Positions 36,960 to 46,717 are shown, counted from the first letter of the stretch. The stretch: 64,000 nucleotides of DNA from Actinomycetaceae bacterium (GCA_030527545.1 JAUNAP010000007.1:52027-116026), one strand, 5' to 3'. Notes: a model not told the origin generated them from the letters alone. Numbers and translations: made by a program.

Positions 36960-38435
36960 ATGGGTACGACGAGAACGCGAGCGCTGCCGCGCACAGTTGC
37001 CGAGGCCATGGGGAACCTCCACGCGGCGATGGACACCCTCCCCGACGGGATTTTCGAGATCGCCGCGCTGTTTAGCGAGGCGGGGCACGAGCTGGCGCTC
37101 GTGGGTGGCCCGGTGCGTGACGCCTGCTTGGGGGTGGCTCCCCATGATTTCGATTTGACGACGTCGGCGCGCCCCGACGAAACGGAGGACCTCCTCAAGC
37201 GGTGGGGGGCGACGACGTGGGATATGGGACGCAAGTTCGGCACGATCGGTGGACGCCACCGCGGCCTCGTCGTCGAGATTACGACGTATCGCGCTGACGA
37301 GTACTTGCCTGACACGCGCAAACCCGAGGTGCGTTTCGGTGACACCCTCGAAGGAGACCTCACCCGACGTGACTTCACGGTCAACGCTATGGCCCTGCGT
37401 CTGCCCGACCTTACCCTCGTTGATCCTCACTCGGGCCTCGCACACCTGCTTGACGGCGAGCTCGTCACCCCGATCGAGGCCGAAGAGTCGTTCAGTGACG
37501 ACCCGTTGCGCATCATGAGGGCGGCTCGCTTCACCGCCCAGCTGGGCTGCCAGGTCAGCGAGAGCGTCCTGTCGGCGATGACATCCATGGCTAGTCGGTT
37601 GGAGATTGTCTCTGCCGAACGCATCCGCGGCGAGCTTGAGCGCTTGCTACTAGCTGCGCGGCCTCGACCGGGTCTCGAACTCATGGTGTATACGGGCGTG
37701 GCCGACTACGTGTTACCGGAGCTAGCGGCCCTACAAGACACCGTCGACGCGCAGCACCGGCACAAGGACGTCTACGAGCACTCGCTGACTGTCCTCGAGC
37801 AGGCAATCGACCTCGAGACGGACAGCGAGGGCCCCGTACCCGGTCCCGACCTCATTCTCCGTCTGTCTGCGCTCATGCACGATTGTGGCAAACCGCGGAC
37901 GAGACGTTTCGAACGCGACGGGACGGTGACCTTCCACCATCACGAGATCGTTGGCGCAAAGATGATGCGCAAACGACTCAAGGCTTTGACCTTCGACAAG
38001 GCGACGATCCAGGCCGTCACCGATCTCATCGCCCTGCACGGTCGCTTCCACGGCTACGGCGAGCAGGCGTGGACCGATTCGGCGGTGCGCAGGTACGCGG
38101 CCGACGCGGGCGAGCAGCTCGAGCGGCTACACCGGCTGACAAGGGCGGATTGCACGACGAAGAACAAGCGCAAAGCTCAGCGACTCTCCCACGCCTATGA
38201 CGATCTTGAGCGGCGGATCGCCGAGCTCGCGGCCCAAGAGGAGCTCGACAAGATCCGCCCCGACCTCGACGGGACGCAGATCATGGCGATCCTCGGGATC
38301 ACCCCTGGACGAGAGGTGGGACTCGCCTACAAGATGCTCCTGGAAGCCCGCATGGAGGAGGGCCCCCTGGGTGAAGAGGAAGCCACACGGCGGCTACGCC
38401 AGTGGTGGGCCGAACGCGAAGAGACAGCGGGGTAG
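36960..38435 (+). CDS. cca: CCA tRNA nucleotidyltransferase
   Basis: 491 aa. Head domain with LALVGGPVRDACLG and metal-binding DFDLTT; RRDFTVNAMAL; neck LRIMRAARFTAQLGC; then an HD domain (RLSALMHDCGKPRTRR, HHEIVGAKMMRKRLK). Class II CCA-adding enzymes of actinobacteria have this HD extension. Adds or repairs the 3' CCA of tRNA. An internal ATG at 37008 is an alternative start. Confidence 0.96.
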   Translation: MGTTRTRALPRTVAEAMGNLHAAMDTLPDGIFEIAALFSEAGHELALVGGPVRDACLGVAPHDFDLTTSARPDETEDLLKRWGATTWDMGRKFGTIGGRHRGLVVEITTYRADEYLPDTRKPEVRFGDTLEGDLTRRDFTVNAMALRLPDLTLVDPHSGLAHLLDGELVTPIEAEESFSDDPLRIMRAARFTAQLGCQVSESVLSAMTSMASRLEIVSAERIRGELERLLLAARPRPGLELMVYTGVADYVLPELAALQDTVDAQHRHKDVYEHSLTVLEQAIDLETDSEGPVPGPDLILRLSALMHDCGKPRTRRFERDGTVTFHHHEIVGAKMMRKRLKALTFDKATIQAVTDLIALHGRFHGYGEQAWTDSAVRRYAADAGEQLERLHRLTRADCTTKNKRKAQRLSHAYDDLERRIAELAAQEELDKIRPDLDGTQIMAILGITPGREVGLAYKMLLEARMEEGPLGEEEATRRLRQWWAEREETAG

Positions 38436-38437
38436 AC

Positions 38438-39154
38438 ATGTGCGGCCGCTACGCGCTGGGCGTGGGCGAGGAGGACGTGCGCGTCCATTTTTCCATCGAC
38501 GCGGTCATAGACCCGGGGCTCGTCCCCTCGTGGAATATTGCGCCCAGCCACGGCGCGGCGGCCGTCATGGAGAGGTTCGAGCATCCCGACGCAGCTACGC
38601 CGGCGGGAAGGGGCGAACGCATCCGCCAGCTGCGGTGCCTCACCTGGGGGTTTGTTCCTCACTGGGCGAAAACTCCGGGACGGGCGATGATCAACGCGCG
38701 CGCCGAAACACTACCCGATAAGCCTTCGTTTCGTTCGGCGGGGCTCAAACGGCGCTGCCTCGTGCCTGCGAGCGGCTACTACGAGTGGCAAGACACCCCC
38801 GCGGGGAAGCAGCCGTGGTTCCTTTCGGCCGGGGAAGGCGACCCGCTCCTCGCGTTCGCAGGCATCTATGAGGCCTGGCGCGGCGGGCCAGGGGAACCGT
38901 GGCTTCGAAGCGTGGCCATCGTCACCCGCTCCGCCCCCGATGCCATTGGACACATCCACGACCGTTGCCCACTCGTCGTCCCCACGCATCTATGGACACA
39001 GTGGTTGGATCCGAACCCGCTCGAGCGATCAGACCTCAGGCGGCTCATCGACGCCATCCCCGACCCCCTGCTGCGACCGCGTCCAGTCAGCCGCGAGGTT
39101 GGGAACGTGGCCTCTAACCATCCCGGGCTTGTCGAGTCGATCGAGGCCCGCTAA
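38438..39154 (+). CDS. SOS response-associated peptidase (SRAP/YedK/HMCES-like)
   Basis: 238 aa beginning MCGRYALG with the catalytic Cys2 that forms thiazolidine links to abasic sites. Other family signals: SWNIAPSHGAAAV, LTWGFVPHWAKTP, INARAETLPDKPSFR, CLVPASGYYEWQ with the active-site Glu, and IHDRCPLVVP. Protects single-stranded DNA abasic sites. Starts 2 bp after the CCA gene stop, so likely co-transcribed. Confidence 0.95.
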   Translation: MCGRYALGVGEEDVRVHFSIDAVIDPGLVPSWNIAPSHGAAAVMERFEHPDAATPAGRGERIRQLRCLTWGFVPHWAKTPGRAMINARAETLPDKPSFRSAGLKRRCLVPASGYYEWQDTPAGKQPWFLSAGEGDPLLAFAGIYEAWRGGPGEPWLRSVAIVTRSAPDAIGHIHDRCPLVVPTHLWTQWLDPNPLERSDLRRLIDAIPDPLLRPRPVSREVGNVASNHPGLVESIEAR

Positions 39155-39194
39155 ACCGCCGGCGTCGCCGAGCTCACGCGAGACGAGAAGGCGT

Positions 39195-39431
39195 TTAGAT
39201 CCAGCCTTTGCGTTCGGCGATCGTGCAGGCCTCATGGCGGGTCGCGGCGTGCAGCTTCGTCATTGCCGCCGACACGTAATTGCGGGCAGCGGCCACGGCT
39301 TCATCTCCGTCAGCGACCGCGGCGACCACCTCGATGTCGGATTTGAGTCCCAACAGGGCGAGAAGAGCATCACGGATGAGCGCCTCGTCTTCTGCGAGGA
39401 CCACCCTAATGACAGACACGGTCGGACTCAT
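39195..39431 (-). pseudogene. Response regulator with large in-frame internal deletion
   Basis: 78 aa where NarL/LuxR-type regulators have about 200. Residues 8-50 are the start of a receiver domain (IRVVLAEDEALIRDALLALLGL, VVAAVADGDEAVAA). The next residues, RNYVSAAMTKLHA...ERKGWI, are the very end of a LuxR helix-turn-helix. The phospho-acceptor Asp, the rest of the receiver and most of the DNA-binding helices are gone, but the frame is intact. It overlaps the end of its histidine kinase gene by 26 bp. Probably non-functional; a dominant-negative or kinase-binding remnant is possible. Confidence 0.85.
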
Positions 39432-40473
39432 CCGTATCAGTATCGCAGGTTTCTACCGCCGACAGGCGCTGCAAAGCCTCGCGAGGCACACGCGCCAGCA
39501 GCGTGAACGTCCCGGACTCGAAAGTGGTCTCGAAGTGACCGCCGACGTCACCTAGCCGCTCACGCAGACCCGCCAGACCGTGTCCGCCCCCGCTAGTTGC
39601 CACCGGAGCCTTGGGGTGGTCATTAGTGATACACAAGGTGACGTCGCCGTCGAGCGTCAGATCAATGCTGACCGAGGTTGCATCCGAATGGCGCATGATG
39701 TTCGTCGTCGCTTCGCGCACAACCCAGGCGAGAGTGCGGGCCACGGGCCCGGGCATGTCAGTTTCCTCGATGCTCGTCGCCACCTCGATACCCTTCGTGC
39801 GCAGCAGCAACGATGAAGATTTGATCTCGGCGGCCAGGTCGCGGGAGCGGTAGACACGCACAAGCCGGTTCACGCGACGCTGGGTGATACGCGCCGCCTC
39901 CTCCACCTGGGTAAGCGCCGCCACCGCAGCACCGGTGCGCCCCCCATCCAGGTGGCGCCTTGCCAATTCGGCGTGCAGCCCGACGGCGGCCAGCGCGTGA
40001 CCAACCTCGTCGTGCAGATCCCGTGCCATGCGCACCCTCTCGCCGTCAATGGCCTGCCTGGCCAGACCGACGCGCAGGCGCTCAAGCTCCTCAATAGCCC
40101 CCCAGCCATCGAGCGCTTGACGCAGCTGATAAACCCAGTAAAAGTCTATGAGCGCTGGGAAAACCGAATAGATGACCATCCCCTCCACGGAGGCCTCCGT
40201 GCCGCGTCCGCTCCATGCACACAGCACCAGCAAGGCCGTCATGGCCACGATAGCCCACACGGCAGCAATGAACCCGAAATCGCGTGAGCGCAAGAAAAGA
40301 AAAGGCATGCCGACAACACCCGCGGACATCATCGGCACCACCATGATCCAGCCTCCCGGACCCGGGGTAGCGGCCACGTATTCGGGCAGCCACAGGGGCA
40401 CCGTCAGACAGAAGATGACGATCCCCGCGGCCCACACACCACCCCACGCCAGTGGAGACAGGCGCGACCCCAC
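39406..40473 (-). CDS. NarL-type sensor histidine kinase (DesK-like)
   Basis: 355 aa from GTG 40473. Four to five N-terminal transmembrane helices with little outside loop, then HisKA_3 (ERVRMARDLHDEVGHALAAVG, phospho-His in DLHDE) and an HATPase domain (WVVREATTNIMRHSDATSV, GGGHGLAGLRERLGDVGG). DesK/LiaS-like kinases sense membrane state and phosphorylate a LuxR-type regulator. The cognate regulator directly downstream is gutted, so the signal path is broken or rerouted. The kinase itself looks intact. Confidence 0.93.
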   Translation of the reverse strand: MGSRLSPLAWGGVWAAGIVIFCLTVPLWLPEYVAATPGPGGWIMVVPMMSAGVVGMPFLFLRSRDFGFIAAVWAIVAMTALLVLCAWSGRGTEASVEGMVIYSVFPALIDFYWVYQLRQALDGWGAIEELERLRVGLARQAIDGERVRMARDLHDEVGHALAAVGLHAELARRHLDGGRTGAAVAALTQVEEAARITQRRVNRLVRVYRSRDLAAEIKSSSLLLRTKGIEVATSIEETDMPGPVARTLAWVVREATTNIMRHSDATSVSIDLTLDGDVTLCITNDHPKAPVATSGGGHGLAGLRERLGDVGGHFETTFESGTFTLLARVPREALQRLSAVETCDTDTDESDRVCH

Positions 40474-40602
40474 GGCCTCGTGGAGGACAGGGTAGGTGAG
40501 GTGAGCCCTCCTGTTCGCTCTGCCACCAGCCTAGAAAGAAGCCAACAACCCGAGTAGTACCGGCCATCCCCCTTGCAACAGGCAGTTTTCACCACCGCAA
40601 CA

Positions 40603-40614
40603 TGACATATGTCA
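40603..40614. promoter_or_regulatory. Perfect 12-bp palindrome between kinase and udk genes
   Basis: TGACATATGTCA, 130 bp before the histidine kinase start and 56 bp before udk. Plausible operator for an unknown regulator; no family assigned. Confidence 0.35.
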
Positions 40615-40669
40615 GTGCGGGTGATGGCACAATAGGCGCAGCTACTACAACGTCAATAAGGAGACGGCC

Positions 40670-41293
40670 ATGAAGCCCACCATCATCGGGATAGCCGGCG
40701 GCACCTGTTCGGGGAAGTCGACTCTCACGCGGGCGCTCGCGGAGAAGTTCGCCGACGCGACAGCGGTCGTCCTCCACGACAACTACTACCGCTCTCATAC
40801 GGACATGCCGTTGGCTGAACGCGCCGGGCTTAACTATGACGAGCCCGCGGCGTTTGAGACGGAGCTCCTGGTCGAACATCTGTCCGGGCTGCTTGCTGGC
40901 CGCGGTTTTGATATGCCCACCTATGACTACGTCCATCACGATCGTGCGGAGGCGACGGTGCGCGTGGAGCCGCACCCGGTGGTCATCGTCGAGGGGATCC
41001 TCGTCTTGGCCGAGCCTGCTCTGCGCGAACTATTCGACATTAAGGTTTTCGTTGATACGGATGCGGACGTGCGCTTGCTGCGCCGCATCGCACGCGACGC
41101 GGTCGAGCGCGGTCGTTCCCTTGAGAGCGTGTCGCGTCAGTACCTCGACACTGTCAAGCCGATGCATGAGCTCTACGTCGAGCCGTCGAAGCGGGCTGCC
41201 GATCTTATCGTTCCCGAGGGGGGTAACAACCTCGTTGCCCTAGAGATGCTTATCCATCGTATTCAACGGATTGTCGACGATAATCCGGCATAA
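40670..41293 (+). CDS. udk: Uridine kinase
   Basis: 207 aa. P-loop GIAGGTCSGKSTLTRAL at residues ~7-20, VLHDNYYRSHTDMP, NYDEPAAFETELL, PTYDYVHHDR and VIVEGILVLAEPALRELFD. Phosphorylates uridine/cytidine to UMP/CMP in pyrimidine salvage. Alone on the plus strand; the 3' end overlaps the convergent membrane-protein gene by 44 bp. Confidence 0.95.
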   Translation: MKPTIIGIAGGTCSGKSTLTRALAEKFADATAVVLHDNYYRSHTDMPLAERAGLNYDEPAAFETELLVEHLSGLLAGRGFDMPTYDYVHHDRAEATVRVEPHPVVIVEGILVLAEPALRELFDIKVFVDTDADVRLLRRIARDAVERGRSLESVSRQYLDTVKPMHELYVEPSKRAADLIVPEGGNNLVALEMLIHRIQRIVDDNPA

Positions 41294-41825
41294 GGGCAGC
41301 GGTGCAGGCGAGTGCGATTTCGCGGGTGAGGGGTCCCAGGCGTAGGCACGCGTAGATGCCCACGCCCGCGCCTGCGATCGCTCCGATGATGATCGTGAAG
41401 GCGAGTCGGCTCCATCCCGTCGCCAGGCTCCCGATGATGAGGAAGAGCGGCCAGGTGAGGCTCAATGGTAGGAGGCTCACCCCGACCATTGTGAAGGCGT
41501 AGCGGCGTCGCAGCCGGCATGCGTGGGGCTTGAGCGCGTGTGGTCCAAGCAGCCGCTCGTAGCGAAGCCACGTCAGCGCCCACACGCCGGAACAGATGCC
41601 CGCGATGGCCACGGGTGGGCCGAACATGACGGGCAGTACCCACACATACTCGCGCAGAGTGAGGGCCGCCTCGGGCTCGTCGAGACGAGTGAGTGCGATC
41701 GCCCACGTGGGTAGAAACCCTATGAGAGCGAGGAGGCAGGTGAGTGCCGCAGCGAGAAATCCAATGCCAGCGGTAAGGCCGAGCAGGAAGCGACCGAAAG
41801 TGCGGTTCGGGGGAGTAGATGTCAT
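41250..41825 (-). CDS. Hypothetical membrane protein, four TMS
   Basis: 191 aa from the ATG at 41825; the frame extends to 41927 but the extra residues look non-coding. Four hydrophobic segments: FLLGLTAGIGFLAAALTCLL, a second around VWVLPVMFGPPVAIAGICSG, then LLPLSLTWPLFLIIGSL and FTIIIGAIAGAGVGIYACL. Arg-rich loop between helices 2 and 3. No family recognised. Convergent 44-bp overlap with udk; expression of both could interfere. Confidence 0.6.
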   Translation of the reverse strand: MTSTPPNRTFGRFLLGLTAGIGFLAAALTCLLALIGFLPTWAIALTRLDEPEAALTLREYVWVLPVMFGPPVAIAGICSGVWALTWLRYERLLGPHALKPHACRLRRRYAFTMVGVSLLPLSLTWPLFLIIGSLATGWSRLAFTIIIGAIAGAGVGIYACLRLGPLTREIALACTAALMPDYRRQSVEYDG

Positions 41826-41955
41826 AGGCGCCAGGGTAGGGAGTCCACGTTGCACGGCCGGCGCGAGCGCGAGCAGATGGGGATGGGCCGACATTCTCGA
41901 CCCTGTGGATACTCTGGATGCGGACAAGATATCGCCTGGGCATTGTGGCGACTAA

Positions 41956-42015
41956 AGTCCCCGACCCCCCGCCTCTGTGTGTTTGGTCACAGGCGCGGTC
42001 GGGTGTTTGGGGACT
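41956..42015 (+). other. Imperfect inverted repeat in the pckG leader
   Basis: Nested arms AGTCCCC/GGGGACT, GACC/GGTC and CGCCT/AGGCG in order across 60 bp, 100 bp before the pckG start. Could be an RNA structure in the leader or a protein-binding region. No known riboswitch recognised. Confidence 0.35.
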
Positions 42016-42114
42016 AAGGACTAGCCGAACCATGGGTGTATCGGGGACAATGGAGAGCGTATCGGGCGGCGTCGCCAGGCGTCGCCAGCCGCTATCTGCC
42101 CAGGAGGCATTCAT

Positions 42115-43959
42115 ATGACAGTGACGGAACAGAACGTTCGCGACGCCGCGCCGTCCAACGCTCCCGCCGATGTGATTGATTGGGTCGTCAAGATTGCCGA
42201 CCTCACCAAGCCCGAAGCGGTTGAGTTCTGCGACGGTTCGCAAGAAGAGTGGACGCGTCTGACCGACGAGATGGTCGAGTCGGGCATGTTCACCCGCCTC
42301 AACCCCGACAAGCGCCCCAACAGCTTCCTGGCCCGCTCCCTGCCCAGCGACGTGGCTCGCGTCGAGTCGCGCACCTTCATCTGCTGCGAGAAGGAAGAAG
42401 ACGCCGGCCCGACGAACAACTGGGCTGACCCGAAGGAAATGAAGGCCACCCTCGAGGAGAAGTTCTCGGGCTGCATGGCTGGCCGCACGATGTACGTCAT
42501 CCCCTTCTCGATGGGTCCGCTCGGCGGCCCCATCTCGCAGCTGGGCATTGAGATCTCCGACTCGCCCTACGTGGTGTGCAACATGCGCATCATGACGCGC
42601 ATGGGCGCGAAGGCGATGGACCTCATCAACGAGGGCCGTCCGTGGGTTCCCGCCGTCCACTCGGTCGGCGTGCCGCTCGCCGAGGGCGAGAAGGACTCGG
42701 AGTGGCCGTGCAACGACGAAAAGTACATCACCCACTTCCCCGAGACCAACGAGATCTGGTCCTTCGGTTCGGGCTACGGCGGCAACGCCCTCCTCGGCAA
42801 GAAGTGCTACGCCCTGCGTATCGCCTCGACGATGGCGCGCCGCGACGGCTGGATGGCCGAGCACATGCTCATCCTGCGCCTCACCGACGAGAAGTCGGGC
42901 AAGCAGTACCACGTGACGGCGGCCTTCCCGTCGGCTTGCGGTAAGACGAACCTCGCCATGCTCCAGCCGACGATCCCCGGCTACAAGGTCGAGACGGTCG
43001 GTGACGACATCGCCTGGATGCGTCCCGGCGAGGACGGCCGCCTGCGCGCGATCAACCCCGAGGCCGGCTTCTTCGGTGTCGCCCCCGGTACGTCGCACGA
43101 CACGAACCCCATGGCCATGGAGACCATGAAGGAGAACACCATCTTCACGAACGTCGCCCTCACGGACGACGGTGATGTGTGGTGGGAAGGCTGCGACGAG
43201 CCGATGCCGGAGCACCTCATCGACTGGCAGGGGAACGACTTCACCCCGGCCGATGCTGAGGCCGGCAAGAAGGCGGCTCACCCGAACTCGCGCTTCACGA
43301 CGCCCGCGTCGCAGTGCCCGATCATCTGCCCCGACTGGGAGGCCCCCGAGGGCGTCGCGATCGACGCCATTCTCTTCGGCGGTCGCCGCGCGACGAACGT
43401 TCCGCTCGTCGCCGAGCAGTATGAGCCCGCGCACGGCGTCTTCATCGGCGCGTCGGTTGCCTCCGAGGTCACCGCTGCGGCCCTCGACGCGAAGGTCGGC
43501 GCCCTGCGTCACGACCCGTTCGCCATGCTTCCCTTCTGCGGCTACAACATGGCCGACTACTGGGGCCACTGGCTCGAGATGCAGGAGAAGCTTGGCGAGA
43601 ACTTCCCGAAGGTCTACCAGGTCAACTGGTTCCGCAAGGACGAAGAGGGCAAGTTCCTGTGGCCGGGCTACGGCGACAACTCGCGCGTCCTCGACTGGAT
43701 CGTTCGCCGCGCCTCCGGCGAGGTCGAGGCCATCGATGGCGTCACCGGTCGCTACCCGAAGTTCGAGGACTTCAACCTTGACGGCGTCGACGTCGACAAG
43801 GAAGCCTGGGACAAGATGTTCGACATCGATCCGGACGCCTGGGCTTCGGAGATGGACGACACGGAGGAGTACTTCAAGCAGTTCGGCGATCACCTTCCCG
43901 CCGAGATCACGGAGCAGCTCAAGAAGTTCCGCGATCGCATCGCCGAGGCGAAGAAGTAA
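42115..43959 (+). CDS. pckG: Phosphoenolpyruvate carboxykinase (GTP)
   Basis: 614 aa, standard for the GTP-dependent enzyme. ATG with SD AGGAGG. Seen: [16 protein letters not shown] kinase-1 P-loop with the reactive cysteine, VGDDIAWMR metal site, [15 protein letters not shown] and [12 protein letters not shown]. Converts oxaloacetate plus GTP to PEP, CO2 and GDP; in actinobacteria it may also run anaplerotically. Very strong codon bias towards C-ending codons suggests high expression. Followed by a strong terminator. Confidence 0.98.
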   Translation: MTVTEQNVRDAAPSNAPADVIDWVVKIADLTKPEAVEFCDGSQEEWTRLTDEMVESGMFTRLNPDKRPNSFLARSLPSDVARVESRTFICCEKEEDAGPTNNWADPKEMKATLEEKFSGCMAGRTMYVIPFSMGPLGGPISQLGIEISDSPYVVCNMRIMTRMGAKAMDLINEGRPWVPAVHSVGVPLAEGEKDSEWPCNDEKYITHFPETNEIWSFGSGYGGNALLGKKCYALRIASTMARRDGWMAEHMLILRLTDEKSGKQYHVTAAFPSACGKTNLAMLQPTIPGYKVETVGDDIAWMRPGEDGRLRAINPEAGFFGVAPGTSHDTNPMAMETMKENTIFTNVALTDDGDVWWEGCDEPMPEHLIDWQGNDFTPADAEAGKKAAHPNSRFTTPASQCPIICPDWEAPEGVAIDAILFGGRRATNVPLVAEQYEPAHGVFIGASVASEVTAAALDAKVGALRHDPFAMLPFCGYNMADYWGHWLEMQEKLGENFPKVYQVNWFRKDEEGKFLWPGYGDNSRVLDWIVRRASGEVEAIDGVTGRYPKFEDFNLDGVDVDKEAWDKMFDIDPDAWASEMDDTEEYFKQFGDHLPAEITEQLKKFRDRIAEAKK

Positions 43960-43997
43960 GCGTGAACTAGCGCGCACTCTAGCCGCTTAAGGCAAAC

Positions 43998-44031
43998 GAG
44001 GGGCGCCGGTCCGTGTGGGCCGGCGCCCCTC
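43998..44031 (+). terminator. Strong hairpin terminator after pckG
   Basis: 15-bp stem with one G-T wobble (43998-44012 with 44017-44031) and a 4-nt loop, 38 bp past the stop. Confidence 0.85.
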
Positions 44032-44062
44032 GCATTGGTGTCAGCGAGTAGCCGAGTGCGGC

Positions 44063-44425
44063 CTAGGGTTTCTCGCTGTCGGGGCCCGCGGGGTGCGGCG
44101 TCGCCGGTGCCACCCACACGGCCTCGCGCCCGCTGGAGGACGTCGATGTCTCGGTCGCTGAGGCTCTCCTCGTGTGCGTGGCACAGCAGATCGTCGCACT
44201 GGTGGGGTCGACAGCGTCGTTGAAGAGCTGTTCACGGCCCGTTTGCGACCACCACACGTACGTGTAGCCGTCGATCCAGATCCACTGCAACGACTGACCG
44301 AAAATGACGTGTTCGCCGTGGAGGTGTTCCCGGTTCGCGGTCGCCGTGATCGGAGGTGAAGCACACGATGGTGTCCTGGGCGAGACCGAAGTCCGCGAGG
44401 CCTTCGTTGAAATGACGCCAATTTC
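44063..44425 (-). pseudogene. Sulfatase C-terminal relic, frameshifted
   Basis: Minus-strand reading from about 44423 gives NWRHFNEGLADFGLAQDTIV then CFTSDHGD, the classic arylsulfatase segment (TIVVFTSDHGD). At about 44342 the frame shifts and continues as HLHGEHVIFGQSLQWIWIDG and YVWWSQTGREQLFNDAVDP, the sulfatase C-terminal region. No N-terminal catalytic Cys/Ser motif remains. A dead fragment next to an intact GH42 gene; sulfated host glycans could have been the former substrate. Confidence 0.7.
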
Positions 44426-44497
44426 GCGAACGGTCAGAGGCGGGTGATAGGCGCTTCCGGTAGCCTGAATCTGCACGACTATCGCGAGGAGAAACGC

Positions 44498-46642
44498 ATG
44501 ACGACCTTGAGTCCACGCTATGGCGGGGACTGGAACCCCGAACAGTGGGACGAGGACACGATCGCCGAGGACATCCGCCTCATGCAAGAGGCCGGAGTCA
44601 ACCTCGTCACCCTCGGCGTGTTCTCGTGGGCCCTCACCGAGCCCGAGGAGGGCCGCTACGACTTCGACTGGCTCGTGAAGCTCATGGACCGCTGCGCCGA
44701 GGCCGGCATCGGCGTCGACCTGGCCACCGGCACCGCTTCCCCGCCCGCCTGGATGGCCCGCAACCACCCCGAAACGCTGCCCATCGACCGCAACGGGCGC
44801 ACCCTCGAATTTGGTTCCCGCCAGCAGTTCTCGCCCGCGAACCCCTACGTGAGAGACAAGGCGGCGGCGCTCGCGGGTGCACTGGCGCGGGCGGTGAAAG
44901 GCCACCCGGCGTTGTGTCTGTGGCACGTGGGAAACGAGTACGGCTGTCACATCGCCGAATCCTACGATCCGATCTCGATCGAACAGTTCCGCCTCTGGCT
45001 GGCAGATCACTACGCCTCGATTGACGACCTCAACGCCTCATGGGGCACGACCTTCTGGTCGCAGAGGTACTCCTCCTTTGACGAGGTGGGCGCGCCCGCG
45101 CCTCTACCGACCTTCCACAATCCTGCGCATCTGCGTGACTGGAAGCACTTCTTTTCCGATGCGATGATCGCCTGTTACGAGGCGGAAGCACAGGTCTTGA
45201 GAGAGGTCACCCCCGATATTCCGATAACGACGAACTTCATGGAGCTGTTCGAAGCGATCGACTATTGGAAGCTCGCCGAGGGGGTCGACGTCGTTGCCAA
45301 CGATTCGTATCCGGACCCGGCCGATCCCTATTCCGCTCACCGGGTCGCCTTCGTCTCTGACCTCATGCGATGCCTGGGCGGAAACTCGCCCTCGATCCTC
45401 ATGGAACAAACGACCGCGGCGGTGCAATGGCGCAATTACAACGCACTGAAGCGGCCCGGACAGTATCGCCTGTGGTCCCTCGGTCACATCGCCCACGGTG
45501 CGGATGCGATCTTGCAGTTTCAGTGGCGCCAATCGGACGCCGGCTCGGAGACGTTCCACTCGGCAATGGTTGACCACGCGGGGACGGCCTCGCCGCATTG
45601 GGACGAAGTGTGTGAACTCGGTGCCGAACTCGCTGGCCTTTCGGAAGTGGTCGGCAAGGTGCCGACCAACAGAATCGCCATCGTCGTCGACTGGCACGCC
45701 CAATGGGCCTCTCGGTGCCTCATCGCACGCGGTCCGCTTGACCATTTTGCCGACGTCAAGGCGTGGCATCGCACGCTATGGGAAGCTGGGTTCGGGGTCG
45801 ACCTCGTGCCTGTTCAGGCATCGTTTACCGCCTACGATATCGTCATCGTTCCGTCCCTGGTCGCCCTCCCGGGGGACGGGGCCGACGTGAGTGCGCGGTT
45901 GCGGCAGGCTGGCGAATCGGGTACCCGCGTCATCGTATCCGGTCCGACGGGCCTGACGGATGCCGAGCTGCACGCCTTCCACGGCGGATACGGCGGGCCG
46001 CTGGCTCGCGAGGCCGGCGTGTTCGTGTACGACACCGCGTGCGGGGTTCCCGAGCTGAGCGAGAAGTGGATGGACGAGCCGGTGCGCCCGCGATTGGACC
46101 GGATTACGGGTGCCATCGCGACGCCGGCTCGCGAGACCACGGCCTACATGAGCGTTACGCACGGGTCACCCCTCGGTGAGGTAGGTGTCGGCTTCGACGA
46201 GGGCTGGGCCCACGGAGAGACGTGGGCGGACCTCCTTCAAGTGATCGACGATGACGTTGAGGTGTGGGCGCGCTGGGCCAGGCACGGCCTCATGAGTGAC
46301 TACGCAGACGCACCCGCGATGACGCATCGCAGACTCGGCGAAGGCGCGATCGTGTGGGCGGGTACGCGGCTGGGGGCTGCAGCACGTGCGGCGGTTGCCG
46401 CGTGGGCCGTGGGCGAGACCGATCTCAACCCGACGGGCGGCGAGTTCTTGCCCGCCGGAGTAGAGTGCGTCCAACGCGGCGACGTCTACTTCTACCTCAA
46501 CCACTCCGAGCGTGAGGTCGAGCTGGAAGCGGCGGCGCGAGACAGCCGCTACCTCGCCGGGGCAGGGACGGTCCAGGCAGACACGGTTTGCCTGCCGGCG
46601 CGTTCAGGCATCGCGCTCGTGTGGGAGCCCCACGAGACCTAA
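44498..46642 (+). CDS. GH42 beta-galactosidase
   Basis: 714 aa from the ATG at 44498 (SD GAGGA); the earlier in-frame start at 44444 lies in the sulfatase relic. GH42 pattern: RYGGDWNPEQWDEDT at the N-terminus, acid/base Glu in WHVGNEYGCH (residue 147), nucleophile Glu in SILMEQTTA (residue 303), then a trimerisation domain and a C-terminal beta domain. No signal peptide. Releases beta-galactose from lacto-N-biose/galacto-oligosaccharides in relatives. Placed beside a GlcNAc-type PTS, which fits use of Gal-GlcNAc disaccharides; that link is inference. Confidence 0.95.
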   Translation: MTTLSPRYGGDWNPEQWDEDTIAEDIRLMQEAGVNLVTLGVFSWALTEPEEGRYDFDWLVKLMDRCAEAGIGVDLATGTASPPAWMARNHPETLPIDRNGRTLEFGSRQQFSPANPYVRDKAAALAGALARAVKGHPALCLWHVGNEYGCHIAESYDPISIEQFRLWLADHYASIDDLNASWGTTFWSQRYSSFDEVGAPAPLPTFHNPAHLRDWKHFFSDAMIACYEAEAQVLREVTPDIPITTNFMELFEAIDYWKLAEGVDVVANDSYPDPADPYSAHRVAFVSDLMRCLGGNSPSILMEQTTAAVQWRNYNALKRPGQYRLWSLGHIAHGADAILQFQWRQSDAGSETFHSAMVDHAGTASPHWDEVCELGAELAGLSEVVGKVPTNRIAIVVDWHAQWASRCLIARGPLDHFADVKAWHRTLWEAGFGVDLVPVQASFTAYDIVIVPSLVALPGDGADVSARLRQAGESGTRVIVSGPTGLTDAELHAFHGGYGGPLAREAGVFVYDTACGVPELSEKWMDEPVRPRLDRITGAIATPARETTAYMSVTHGSPLGEVGVGFDEGWAHGETWADLLQVIDDDVEVWARWARHGLMSDYADAPAMTHRRLGEGAIVWAGTRLGAAARAAVAAWAVGETDLNPTGGEFLPAGVECVQRGDVYFYLNHSEREVELEAAARDSRYLAGAGTVQADTVCLPARSGIALVWEPHET

Positions 46643-46661
46643 GCCCGATCAACACGAAACA

Positions 46662-46703
46662 CGCGCCGGCGCGGAAGGGAGATCTTCCCTCCGCGCCGGC
46701 GCG
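46662..46703. terminator. Long bidirectional terminator hairpin
   Basis: 13-bp plus 5-bp stem separated by one bulged A (46662-46680 with 46686-46703). Lies between the convergent GH42 and EIIA genes. Confidence 0.85.
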
Positions 46704-46717
46704 TCTATGGCAAAAAG

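Noticed and set aside
41263..43977. 904-aa open frame antisense to pckG
   Set aside because: Shadow of the biased codon use of pckG in high-GC DNA. No RBS, no family signal, and the sense strand is an unmistakable PEPCK.
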